This document shows positions 1-5,197 of a stretch of 7,385 nucleotides of DNA, piece by piece. The stretch is from Candidatus Nomurabacteria bacterium. GTDB lineage: Bacteria; Patescibacteriota; Minisyncoccia; Phycocordibacterales; Phycocordibacteraceae. Position numbers and translations under genes: made by a program. The first letter of the stretch is position 1, and every line of letters begins with the position of its first letter. The notes beneath the pieces were generated by a model that worked only from the letters and a program-made list of their open reading frames with translations, ran no database searches and had not been told where the DNA came from. The DNA lies in the NCBI GenBank assembly GCA_943355045.1, contig CALRDY010000030.1, positions 1-7,385 on the forward strand, read 5' to 3'.

Positions 1-431
1 GGTACCGCGTCTTTTCAGGGATCAAGAAAGAATGGAAGACTCCGGCGAAGGGGCTCAAAGACGAAGAAAGCTTGATCAAAGAAATGGAAGCCCTAATCAG
101 CAAGACCTTTTTACTGACGAAAGCCGGTAAAGAGAAGTATTACACCGCAGACTTTTTCTTGCGCCTGTTCCGCTCGATGAAAGAGGTCAGCGCGTACGCG
201 AGCGGGAAAAGCTGGCAGGACATCATAAATACTTTTCATGCCGACACACTGGAACAACTTACGAGCTTCGAGAGATACACGCCCGACTTGTGGTATCGCG
301 GGAGCTGTTTTGTCCATTTCGGCAAACTGCTTTTCTGGCTGCAGCAGAATGAGGTTGCTTTGCCGCAAAAGAGAATCCTTTTCCTTGAGCGGATGCGAAA
401 GCTGCAAGAGCAGTCGATGCCGGAAGCATAA
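1..431 (+). CDS. Unrecognised protein, C-terminal part (cut by window edge)
   Basis: The reading frame is open from base 3, so the gene begins before the window; 142 residues and the stop codon are visible. A TTG at base 72 is a possible start, but the frame upstream of it is uninterrupted and reads like protein (lysine-rich, beginning YRVFSG), so I treat this as the tail of a longer protein. It is mostly helical in character, with aromatic and charged clusters (YYTADFFLRLFRSM, TPDLWYRGSCFVHFG) and a basic helical end (RILFLERMRKLQEQ). No membrane segment or signal peptide is visible. I do not recognise the family and assign no function. The gene ends 40 bases before the RhuM-like gene, which has its own promoter. 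Confidence 0.75.
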   Translation, partial: YRVFSGIKKEWKTPAKGLKDEESLIKEMEALISKTFLLTKAGKEKYYTADFFLRLFRSMKEVSAYASGKSWQDIINTFHADTLEQLTSFERYTPDLWYRGSCFVHFGKLLFWLQQNEVALPQKRILFLERMRKLQEQSMPEA

Positions 432-436
432 ATCGA

Positions 437-465
437 TTTAGATGCCTTTCTGGACGGTGTAGAAT
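437..465 (+). promoter_or_regulatory. Sigma70-type promoter of the RhuM-like gene
   Basis: TTTAGA (437-442, 4 of 6 consensus bases) is separated by 17 bases from TAGAAT (460-465). The -10 ends six bases before the ATG at 472, so transcription should start at or next to the start codon. A GAGG lies only two bases before the ATG, too close to act as a normal Shine-Dalgarno site. Confidence 0.55.
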
Positions 466-471
466 GAGGAT

Positions 472-948
472 ATGAAAAAGAAGATCGTCGGCGCAATCAT
501 ATATCAGGCAAAAAACGGAGCAATTGAGCTGCGCGGCGATGCGTCGCGCGAGACGATTTGGGCGACACAGGCGCAGATTGCGAATGCATTTGAGGTTGAT
601 GTCCGAACAATCAACGAACATATTCAAAACATTCTTAAAACGAAAGAGCTTGAAGAATCGGCAACTGTCCGGAATTTCCGGATAGTTCAAAAAGAAGGAA
701 AACGTGTGGTTGAACGTGACGTGAAGCACTACAACCTAGATATGATTCTTTCTGCCGGGTATCGCGTAAATAGTAAAAAGGCGACGCAATTCCGCCAGTG
801 GGCGACAAAGACGCTCCGCGAACATATCACGAAGGGCTATACCATACACCGCAAGCAGATTGCGAAGAACTACGATGCGTTCATGAAGTCCGTCTCGGAT
901 ATCCAGGTGCTCCTGCCGGAGCACAGACTCCTTCAAGTGCTCAAATAA
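472..948 (+). CDS. RhuM family protein, short form lacking a Fic domain
   Basis: This 158-residue protein matches the N-terminal module of the virulence RhuM family: a winged-helix-like segment (TIWATQAQIANAFEVDVRTI, about residues 28-47), the conserved ATVRNFRIVQKEG stretch, the YNLDMILSAGYRVNS motif, and the FRQWATKTLREHITKGY segment. RhuM proteins are usually around 300 residues or more, and in CPR genomes this module is often followed by a Fic/DOC (AMP-transferase-like) domain after a conserved NYDAF...LLPEH linker. Here the linker is present but the protein ends seven residues after LLPEH, and no HxFxDGN Fic motif occurs downstream. It may be a remnant or a genuine short, nucleic-acid-binding form. 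RhuM biochemistry is poorly known. It is followed one base later by the GIY-YIG gene. The start is set by the -10 element six bases upstream. Confidence 0.82.
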   Translation: MKKKIVGAIIYQAKNGAIELRGDASRETIWATQAQIANAFEVDVRTINEHIQNILKTKELEESATVRNFRIVQKEGKRVVERDVKHYNLDMILSAGYRVNSKKATQFRQWATKTLREHITKGYTIHRKQIAKNYDAFMKSVSDIQVLLPEHRLLQVLK

Positions 949-949
949 A

Positions 950-1189
950 GTGCCTTACTTCGTCTACCTTCTAGAGTGCGAGGACGGTTCCCTCTATGCG
1001 GGCATTACGACCGATGTTGAGCGGAGATTTACTGAACATCGGAGCGGGATAGGGAGTAATTTCACAAGAGCGAAGAAGGCGAAGCGCATGTTGTATACGG
1101 AAAAGCATCCCGACCGAAGCTCGGCGCTCAAACGCGAAGCGGAGATAAAGAAATGGCCGCGCACAAAGAAACTATCTCTTATTGCCTGA
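950..1189 (+). CDS. GIY-YIG nuclease family protein (YhbQ/UPF0213-like)
   Basis: A 79-residue single-domain GIY-YIG protein. The GIY and YIG elements are FVYLL (residues 4-8) and LYAG (15-18). The catalytic arginine region is VERRFTEH (23-30), and the catalytic glutamate is in ALKREAEIKKW (E63). The length equals the small YhbQ/UPF0213 class, whose cellular role is not settled; the larger family cleaves DNA. The start is a GTG one base after the RhuM stop codon with no Shine-Dalgarno site, so translation probably depends on coupling to the upstream gene. No own promoter is visible, suggesting a two-gene operon. All key active-site residues appear intact. Confidence 0.9.
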   Translation: MPYFVYLLECEDGSLYAGITTDVERRFTEHRSGIGSNFTRAKKAKRMLYTEKHPDRSSALKREAEIKKWPRTKKLSLIA

Positions 1190-1217
1190 TATACGTGTAG
1201 CCACGTTCTTTAGTCAT

Positions 1218-1223
1218 TATAAT
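1218..1223 (+). promoter_or_regulatory. Consensus -10 element TATAAT
   Basis: A perfect TATAAT ends 16 bases before the ATG at 1240, predicting a leader of only about 10 bases. No good -35 hexamer lies at the usual distance (the 1195-1200 hexamer is GTGTAG). No Shine-Dalgarno site precedes the ATG. Confidence 0.5.
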
Positions 1224-1239
1224 TCTAACGCTACGAAAC

Positions 1240-1740
1240 ATGAGAACCTCAACGGTTGCATGGATTGTCGTCATAGCTCTCGTCATCCTGGGCGGGTGGT
1301 ACTTGCAGTCGAAAAAAGAGATCGAAGAAAACGTACAGCAGGCAGTAGTACCGACCGACATGCAGAGCTCGGAGGAGCAGACGGATACTGATCCGCTCTC
1401 GATACCGCCGGTCGTCACGCTCATAAGCGATGCAAAGCTCGGAACCATCCTGGTCGCGGCAAATGGCATGACGCTCTACTCGTATGCGAAGGATACGGTC
1501 GATGCTTCTAACTGCTCCGGCACCTGTGCTGTCAACTGGCCGCCGTACACTCCGGCAATAGATGAGCCGCTCGTCGCAGGCGCTGGCATACCCGGTCAGT
1601 TGGCGACCATCACGCGCGCAGACGGCTCGACTCAATTCACCTACAAAGGCATGCCGCTCTACTTCTGGAAGAATGACACGAAGCCCGGCGACACGACCGG
1701 ACAGAATGTCGGCGGGGTATGGTTCATCGTAAAGCCCTAA
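1240..1740 (+). CDS. Membrane-anchored Yx(FWY)xxD repeat protein (COG4315-like)
   Basis: A 166-residue protein with an uncleaved-looking N-terminal anchor (residues 6-22, hydrophobic, no lipobox cysteine), then an acidic, Gln/Glu-rich spacer (27-52). A domain follows with two copies of the secreted-repeat motif: GMTLYSYAKD (YSYAKD at 80-85) and GMPLYFWKND (YFWKND at 141-146). Between them the conserved NCSGTCAVNWPP segment holds C92 and C96, a likely disulfide or metal-binding pair facing outward. The family (Lipoprotein_15 / COG4315) is widespread on cell surfaces and its function is unknown; most members are lipoproteins, so the transmembrane anchor here is a variation. It stands alone between a -10 element and a strong terminator. 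The DsbA-like protein 1.6 kb downstream could oxidise its cysteines (inference). Confidence 0.88.
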   Translation: MRTSTVAWIVVIALVILGGWYLQSKKEIEENVQQAVVPTDMQSSEEQTDTDPLSIPPVVTLISDAKLGTILVAANGMTLYSYAKDTVDASNCSGTCAVNWPPYTPAIDEPLVAGAGIPGQLATITRADGSTQFTYKGMPLYFWKNDTKPGDTTGQNVGGVWFIVKP

Positions 1741-1769
1741 TAGTTTTCTGAAAAGTCGTTCGAAGATGC

Positions 1770-1814
1770 ATACCAAACGGAAAAGAGCCGCCCGGGCTCT
1801 TTTTTGTTTGGTAT
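1770..1814 (+). terminator. Intrinsic terminator, 20-bp stem
   Basis: Arms 1770-1789 and 1795-1814 pair over 20 bp, including two G-U pairs, around a 5-base GCCCG loop. The inner stem AAAAGAGCC/GGGCTCTTTT is a classical terminator with a T run at 1800-1805, and the outer arms ATACCAAAC/GTTTGGTAT extend it. A second T run (1814-1818) follows. It ends the Yx(FWY)xxD gene. An inner A tract on the left arm suggests it may also work for the opposite strand. Confidence 0.88.
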
Positions 1815-1837
1815 TTTTCACTCATATCGGATATCAT
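1808..1837 (+). promoter_or_regulatory. Putative promoter of the 366-residue secreted protein gene
   Basis: TTGGTA (1808-1813), 18 bases, TATCAT (1832-1837); the -10 ends nine bases before the ATG at 1847. The -35 hexamer lies within the right arm of the preceding terminator hairpin. No Shine-Dalgarno site is present. Confidence 0.42.
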
Positions 1838-1846
1838 GTTCATAAC

Positions 1847-2947
1847 ATGCCCATGATGATACGAGGAGCGAGTGTGAGTGTTGTAGCGCTCGCGCTCGTC
1901 TACACCTTCGGCTACTCGGGTCTCGTCGCGACGGAGTACCGTTCGGCCGCTGCCGATCTAGCGGAGCGCTTCATCCCGTTGCCGGAACTCGACAAGGCCG
2001 ACTACGACGCGCGTATGCTCGCGCTCGCTCATGTGAGCGGCACCACCGAGGTTTTCTCGACCGCCTCGTCGTCGGTACGCGTCGTCTCGACGGTTTCGAC
2101 AAGCTCACCGCAAGCAACCACCCCGTCTCTTTGGCCCGTGAGTGCGGCGTATCCAAATGCGGATGCGTTGCTGCCGTTCAAGCGCGTCGTCGCGTATTAC
2201 GGGAATTTCTATTCAAAAAAGATGGGCGTACTCGGCGAATATCCGACCGACCAGATGCTCATGATGCTCGCAAGCACCACGGAGAGATGGGAGATCGCTG
2301 ATCCCTCGACGCCGGTGGTACCGGCTATCCACTACATCGCGACCGTCGCGCAGGCGGGCGCGGGAAAAGAAGGGAAGTACATCCTCCGGATGCCGGATGA
2401 CCAGATTGATCATGCGCTCGAGCTCGCGCGCCGCGTGAACGGGATCGTCTTTCTCGATATACAGGTCGCGAAGAGTACGCTCGAGCGCGAGCTGCCGATG
2501 CTCGAGAAATACCTGAAGATGCGGCAGGTGCATCTCGGCATCGATCCGGAGTTCTCGATGAAGTCCGGCGATCGACCCGGCACGGTCATCGGCACGTTCG
2601 ATGCTGTCGACATAAACTATGCCGCCGAGTACCTCGCGAAGCTCGTCCGCGAGAATCATCTCCCACCGAAGATTCTCGTCATACATCGCTTCACGAAAGA
2701 TATGGTTACGAATTATAAGAAGATACGGCCCTTGCCGGAGGTGCAGATCGTGATGGACATGGACGGCTGGGGGTCGCCGGAAAAGAAAAAAGGGACGTAT
2801 AGCCGGGTCATCGTGCCGGAGCCGGTGCAGTTCACGGGCATCAAGCTCTTTTATAAAAATGATCTCAAACCGCCCTCGACCGGTCTTCTTACCGCCGACG
2901 AAGTCCTCAACCTCACTCCCGCGCCGATTTACATTCAGTATCAATGA
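1847..2947 (+). CDS. Exported protein of unknown function, TIM-barrel-like
   Basis: A 366-residue protein. The frame is open further upstream to an ATG at 1766, but that extension would run through the terminator stem; the ATG at 1847 sits just behind a -10 element and directly before a hydrophobic segment (VSVVALALVYTFGY), so I choose it. After the anchor or signal come a short helical part and a Ser/Thr-rich linker (TASSSVRVVSTVSTSSPQATT). A globular domain follows with alternating beta-like and helical segments: RVVAYYGNFYS, VVPAIHYIATVAQAG, GIVFLDIQVAKS, VHLGIDPEFSM, VDINYAAEYLAKLV, PKILVIHRFTKDM and VQIVMDMDGWGS. Acidic and His residues at strand ends (FLDIQ, GIDPEF, MDMDGWG) are what one expects of a TIM-barrel active site, perhaps acting on carbohydrate, but this is inference. 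I recall similar uncharacterised proteins in actinobacteria and CPR. It is monocistronic and convergent with the MazG-like gene. Confidence 0.75.
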   Translation: MPMMIRGASVSVVALALVYTFGYSGLVATEYRSAAADLAERFIPLPELDKADYDARMLALAHVSGTTEVFSTASSSVRVVSTVSTSSPQATTPSLWPVSAAYPNADALLPFKRVVAYYGNFYSKKMGVLGEYPTDQMLMMLASTTERWEIADPSTPVVPAIHYIATVAQAGAGKEGKYILRMPDDQIDHALELARRVNGIVFLDIQVAKSTLERELPMLEKYLKMRQVHLGIDPEFSMKSGDRPGTVIGTFDAVDINYAAEYLAKLVRENHLPPKILVIHRFTKDMVTNYKKIRPLPEVQIVMDMDGWGSPEKKKGTYSRVIVPEPVQFTGIKLFYKNDLKPPSTGLLTADEVLNLTPAPIYIQYQ

Positions 2948-2979
2948 TCACGGCCGCGCGGAGCGCGGCCGTGATCATT
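2943..2979. terminator. Shared bidirectional terminator hairpin, 17-bp stem
   Basis: Arms 2943-2959 and 2963-2979 pair perfectly around a GGA loop; the stem is very GC-rich (ATCACGGCCGCGC core). It lies between convergent genes, and each gene's TGA stop codon lies inside an arm (2945-2947 on +, 2977-2975 on -). The following T tract is weak on both strands (TTTCTC on +, TTGATACTG on -), so termination may rely on the stability of the stem. Confidence 0.75.
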
Positions 2980-3277
2980 TCTCTCCTTTCAGGATTATCT
3001 TTCCATCAAAACCGCCACGCTCGTTTCTCTTCTGTACGCGCAGTGTCTCGACATTTTCATACTCAGGCAATTTCCGTAGCGCCTCAATGACTTCCAAAAC
3101 GTCGGCCAACTCTTCAGGAGCGCCCGCTTCAGCAAATTCGCCTACCTCCTCTGCTAATTTTTTGATGAGTTCGTCTTTGTACTCCTCAGACGAGGCGATT
3201 CTTTTTTCATAGGGAATACCTTTCCCGTCCAACATCTCGGGAATCTTGTCCCTGACCAGCTTGTTGTAGCTTTCCAT
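2975..3277 (-). CDS. MazG-like nucleoside triphosphate pyrophosphohydrolase
   Basis: A 100-residue all-alpha protein. The opening YNKLVRDKIPEML (4-16) is the hallmark of the small MazG-like family often annotated as phosphoribosyl-ATP pyrophosphohydrolase-like. The metal-binding motifs are EExxE (E43, E44, E47) and ExxD (E56, D59), which bind the Mg ions that position an NTP for cleavage to NMP and pyrophosphate. The conserved tail KRNERGGFDGKIIL is complete. The likely role is cleaning up non-canonical or excess nucleotides in the cytoplasm; the true substrate is unknown. The frame is open to an earlier ATG at 3325, but the ATG at 3277 fits the family start and lies exactly six bases behind a TATACT element. 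It is divergent from the DsbA-like gene. Confidence 0.9.
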   Translation of the reverse strand: MESYNKLVRDKIPEMLDGKGIPYEKRIASSEEYKDELIKKLAEEVGEFAEAGAPEELADVLEVIEALRKLPEYENVETLRVQKRNERGGFDGKIILKGEK

Positions 3278-3283
3278 AGGGCG

Positions 3284-3289
3284 AGTATA
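3284..3289 (-). promoter_or_regulatory. -10 element TATACT of the MazG-like gene
   Basis: On the minus strand TATACT is followed by six bases (CGCCCT) and then the ATG at 3277, predicting a leaderless mRNA. No convincing -35 is seen (GCAACT at 17 bases). Confidence 0.55.
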
Positions 3290-3326
3290 CCCTAGGCGGT
3301 TATCAGAGTTGCGCGTTTTCGGCATG

Positions 3327-3335
3327 TGGTATCAT
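3327..3335 (+). promoter_or_regulatory. Extended -10 element of the DsbA-like gene
   Basis: TGG followed by TATCAT (3330-3335) forms an extended -10 (TGn). It ends nine bases before the ATG at 3345. The 67-base region between the two divergent start codons thus holds two opposed promoters. No Shine-Dalgarno site precedes the ATG. Confidence 0.5.
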
Positions 3336-3344
3336 TTCCCACAT

Positions 3345-4055
3345 ATGGAAACCAATGAACCAAACAGCAAATTCTTACCAGTCGCAGTCGTCGTCGCAGG
3401 GCTTCTTATCGCCGGTGCGGTCATGTGGAACGGTTCGCGTCCCGCAGCAGGGCCGGACGGAGCAGCACCCAAGGCTGATATTAAAAACGTGAAGACTGCC
3501 GGCAATCCTTTTATCGGAGCAGAAAACGCGCCGGTTACCATCGCTTTCTGGAGCGATTTCCAGTGCCCCTACTGCAAATCTTTTGAAACCGGTGGAGTTA
3601 CGGGAATTACGACACCAGCAGCTCTACCCGATATCATCAAGAACTATGTCGATACTGGCAAGGTAAAAATAGTTTTTATGGACTTCGCATTTCTCGGTCC
3701 GGATTCGACAGATGCGGCGTTGTATAATCGGGCGATATGGAAGCTCTACCCGGACAAGTACTTCGGGTGGCGCACTGCAATGTATGAGGCGCAGGATGAG
3801 GAACATGGCGGTTTCGGCAACGCTGCATCCATCGATAAGCTTACTGCGACTATCTCCGGTATCGATGCGGTAAAGGTTGCAGCTGATGTGAAAGCGAACA
3901 CGGCCGCATACCAGGCGATGGTAGACGCCGACAAAGCCGAGGGCCAGAAAGTTGGCCTCAATGCAACGCCTTCGTTCGTTATTGGTACACAGTCTATTTT
4001 GGGTGCATACCCGTATGCAAAGTTCCAGGAGGCGATAGACGAAGCTCTGAAATAA
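3345..4055 (+). CDS. Membrane-anchored DsbA/BdbD-like thiol-disulfide oxidoreductase
   Basis: A 236-residue protein with an N-terminal transmembrane anchor (about residues 10-27), an Ala/Pro-rich linker, and a thioredoxin-fold DsbA domain of the Thioredoxin_4 type. The active site is CPYC (C74, C77) in APVTIAFWSDFQCPYCKSF, and the cis-proline loop is NATPSFVIG (P209). A helical insertion lies between them, as in DsbA. Proteins of this kind oxidise cysteine pairs in exported proteins and are re-oxidised by DsbB or VKOR; no such partner is in the window. A start at 3309 is possible in frame, but the ATG at 3345 follows an extended -10 and gives a short polar N-terminus before the anchor, typical of the family. 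It is followed by a hairpin and the ZIP transporter gene. Confidence 0.92.
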   Translation: METNEPNSKFLPVAVVVAGLLIAGAVMWNGSRPAAGPDGAAPKADIKNVKTAGNPFIGAENAPVTIAFWSDFQCPYCKSFETGGVTGITTPAALPDIIKNYVDTGKVKIVFMDFAFLGPDSTDAALYNRAIWKLYPDKYFGWRTAMYEAQDEEHGGFGNAASIDKLTATISGIDAVKVAADVKANTAAYQAMVDADKAEGQKVGLNATPSFVIGTQSILGAYPYAKFQEAIDEALK

Positions 4056-4065
4056 CCATTTAGGA

Positions 4066-4106
4066 ACAACAATGCGCGGCCGACGAAGTCGGCCGCGCAT
4101 TGTTGT
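4066..4106. terminator. Perfect 19-bp hairpin, probable terminator
   Basis: Arms 4066-4084 and 4088-4106 are perfectly complementary around a three-base GAA loop, with a GC-rich core (GCGCGGCCGAC). It lies 10 bases after the DsbA-like stop codon. There is no T tract behind it on +; the next bases are the -10 element of the ZIP gene, which shares base 4106 with the stem. Confidence 0.65.
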
Positions 4107-4111
4107 ATACT
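4106..4111 (+). promoter_or_regulatory. -10 element TATACT of the ZIP transporter gene
   Basis: TATACT ends six bases before the ATG at 4118, predicting a leaderless mRNA. The -35 position would lie inside the preceding hairpin (around 4083-4088) and does not match the consensus. Confidence 0.5.
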
Positions 4112-4117
4112 TGCAGC

Positions 4118-4831
4118 ATGACTGTCCTCTATGTCGCTTTCGCAGCTTCCGTCGCTACCTTCATCGGGGGCTTGTTCGCGCTCCGCTTCCGCGACAAGCT
4201 GCATCTCATCCTCGGTTTCTCGGCGGGCGCGGTTGCGGGCGTCGCGCTCTTTGATCTCTTGCCTGAAGCTATCGAGCTCGGGTCGAAGTATCACTCAGCA
4301 TCGACTATTGCGCTCTTCGTCGCCCTCGGTCTCTTCGGCTACCTCATTCTCGATCGGCTCATCCTTCTGCATACTCACGAAGAGGATGATGAAGAAAATG
4401 CTCCGCGAGGGTTCTTCGGCGCGTTCACGCTCGCGGCGCACAGCTTCCTCGACGGCATCGCAATCGGCGTCGGCTTCCAGGCCTCTGCGGTCGTAGGAGC
4501 TGTCATTACCGCAGCCGTGCTGACGCATGACTTTTCCGACGGCATCAATACCGTAAATCTCGTACTGAGAAACGGCGGGAGCTGGCAGCGCGCTTTCCGG
4601 TGGCTGCTCGTCGACGCCGCTGCGCCGCTTGCGGGCGCCGCTTCCACGCTATTCTTCCATATTCCCGAGTCATACATCGGGCTCGTGCTCGCCGTCTTCG
4701 TCGGCACCTTCCTCTACCTCTCGGCGAGCGACCTCATCCCCGAGAGTCATCACCGGCACCCGCGCGCGCTCACGACCGTCATGACGCTCCTCGGTGCGGC
4801 ATTGATCTATCTGGTCGTGCATCTGGTATAA
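4118..4831 (+). CDS. ZIP family metal transporter
   Basis: A 237-residue, eight-helix membrane protein. Family marks are the first helix ending in a small-residue turn (FIGGLFALRF), the second helix GFSAGAVAGVALFDLLPEA (33-51), and a cytoplasmic loop rich in His and acidic residues (LHTHEEDDEE, 84-93) that probably binds metal. Helix 4 carries HSFLDG (H108, D112) and helix 5 HDFSDG (H137, D141), the intramembrane metal-site positions. Canonical ZIPs carry HExxH/E in helix 5, so the acidic HDxxD form marks a subfamily. Substrates of ZIPs are divalent cations such as Zn, Fe or Mn, moved into the cytoplasm; the specificity cannot be read here. An in-frame TTG at 4100 lies within the hairpin and is rejected in favour of the ATG at 4118 behind its -10 element. 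Confidence 0.9.
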   Translation: MTVLYVAFAASVATFIGGLFALRFRDKLHLILGFSAGAVAGVALFDLLPEAIELGSKYHSASTIALFVALGLFGYLILDRLILLHTHEEDDEENAPRGFFGAFTLAAHSFLDGIAIGVGFQASAVVGAVITAAVLTHDFSDGINTVNLVLRNGGSWQRAFRWLLVDAAAPLAGAASTLFFHIPESYIGLVLAVFVGTFLYLSASDLIPESHHRHPRALTTVMTLLGAALIYLVVHLV

Positions 4832-4832
4832 T
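4824..4832 (+). promoter_or_regulatory. Extended -10 promoter of the YvlD-like gene
   Basis: TGG plus a perfect TATAAT (4827-4832) overlaps the TAA stop codon of the ZIP gene (4829-4831) and ends six bases before the ATG at 4839. A weak TTGATC (4802-4807) lies 19 bases upstream. This predicts a leaderless mRNA made independently of the ZIP transcript. Confidence 0.6.
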
Positions 4833-4838
4833 TTCTTC

Positions 4839-5174
4839 ATGAAAATATTTTTCCAATGGCTCATCTCAACGCTCGCGATCCTGGTCGCGGCGTATATCGT
4901 CCCAGGCGTCATGATCACTCCGGTCGGAGCGCTTATCGCCGCGGTCGTCCTCGGCGCGCTGAACCTCTTCATCCGCCCGATCATCCTCATTCTCACTCTC
5001 CCGATAACCATCCTCACGCTCGGCCTCTTCTCACTCGTCATCAATGCGCTCTTGGTACTGCTCGCGTCATATCTCGTACCGGGATTCCTAGTCTTCGGAT
5101 TCTGGCCGGCGTTCTGGTTTGCGCTCGCGCTCTCTGTCGTGAACTGGGTCTTCAATCTTTGGAGCCGTGACTAG
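4839..5174 (+). CDS. YvlD-type four-helix membrane protein (phage holin family 4 superfamily)
   Basis: A 111-residue protein that is almost entirely hydrophobic, with four predicted membrane helices. It carries the signature of the YvlD / Phage_holin_4_2 family: VVLGALNLFIRPIILILTLP followed by a helix hairpin ITILTLGLFSLVINALLVLLAS, then LVPGFLVFGFWPAFWFALALSVVNWVF. The family name comes from a distant likeness to holins; chromosomal copies such as Bacillus YvlD are linked to envelope stress loci and have no proven lytic role. No lysin or phage gene is nearby, so I take it as an envelope protein. It lies seven bases after the ZIP stop codon with its own promoter, and 23 bases before the next small gene. 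Confidence 0.88.
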   Translation: MKIFFQWLISTLAILVAAYIVPGVMITPVGALIAAVVLGALNLFIRPIILILTLPITILTLGLFSLVINALLVLLASYLVPGFLVFGFWPAFWFALALSVVNWVFNLWSRD

Positions 5175-5197
5175 GACAGCGGATGTCCTGACCTCGT

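Noticed and set aside
1..6. GGTACC at the very first bases as a cloning or assembly boundary
   Set aside because: A six-base site can occur by chance and the reading frame runs through it without a break.
919..960. RhuM and GIY-YIG as one protein joined by programmed frameshifting
   Set aside because: There is no slippery heptamer at the junction, and the GIY-YIG gene has a natural family start at its GTG; coupling explains the spacing better.
1249..1821. Minus-strand open frame of 190 codons opposite the Yx(FWY)xxD gene
   Set aside because: Arg-rich shadow that begins beyond the terminator; the opposite strand has two clear family motifs.
1766..1846. In-frame ATG at 1766 that would lengthen the 366-residue protein
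   Set aside because: The extension is translated from a 20-bp terminator stem and lies upstream of the predicted promoter; the hydrophobic N-terminus begins after 1847.
2213..2944. Long minus-strand open frame of 243 codons opposite the 366-residue protein
   Set aside because: It mirrors a real gene in GC-rich sequence, is rich in Arg/Asp/His as expected of an antisense frame, and has no ribosome site or promoter.
4100..4117. TTG at 4100 as start of the ZIP gene
   Set aside because: It lies inside the 19-bp hairpin and upstream of the -10 element; the ATG at 4118 has the exact leaderless spacing.
4839..5174. Prophage lysis gene (holin)
   Set aside because: The name is inherited from a superfamily; there is no lysin, structural or integrase gene nearby and the sequence fits chromosomal YvlD-like proteins.
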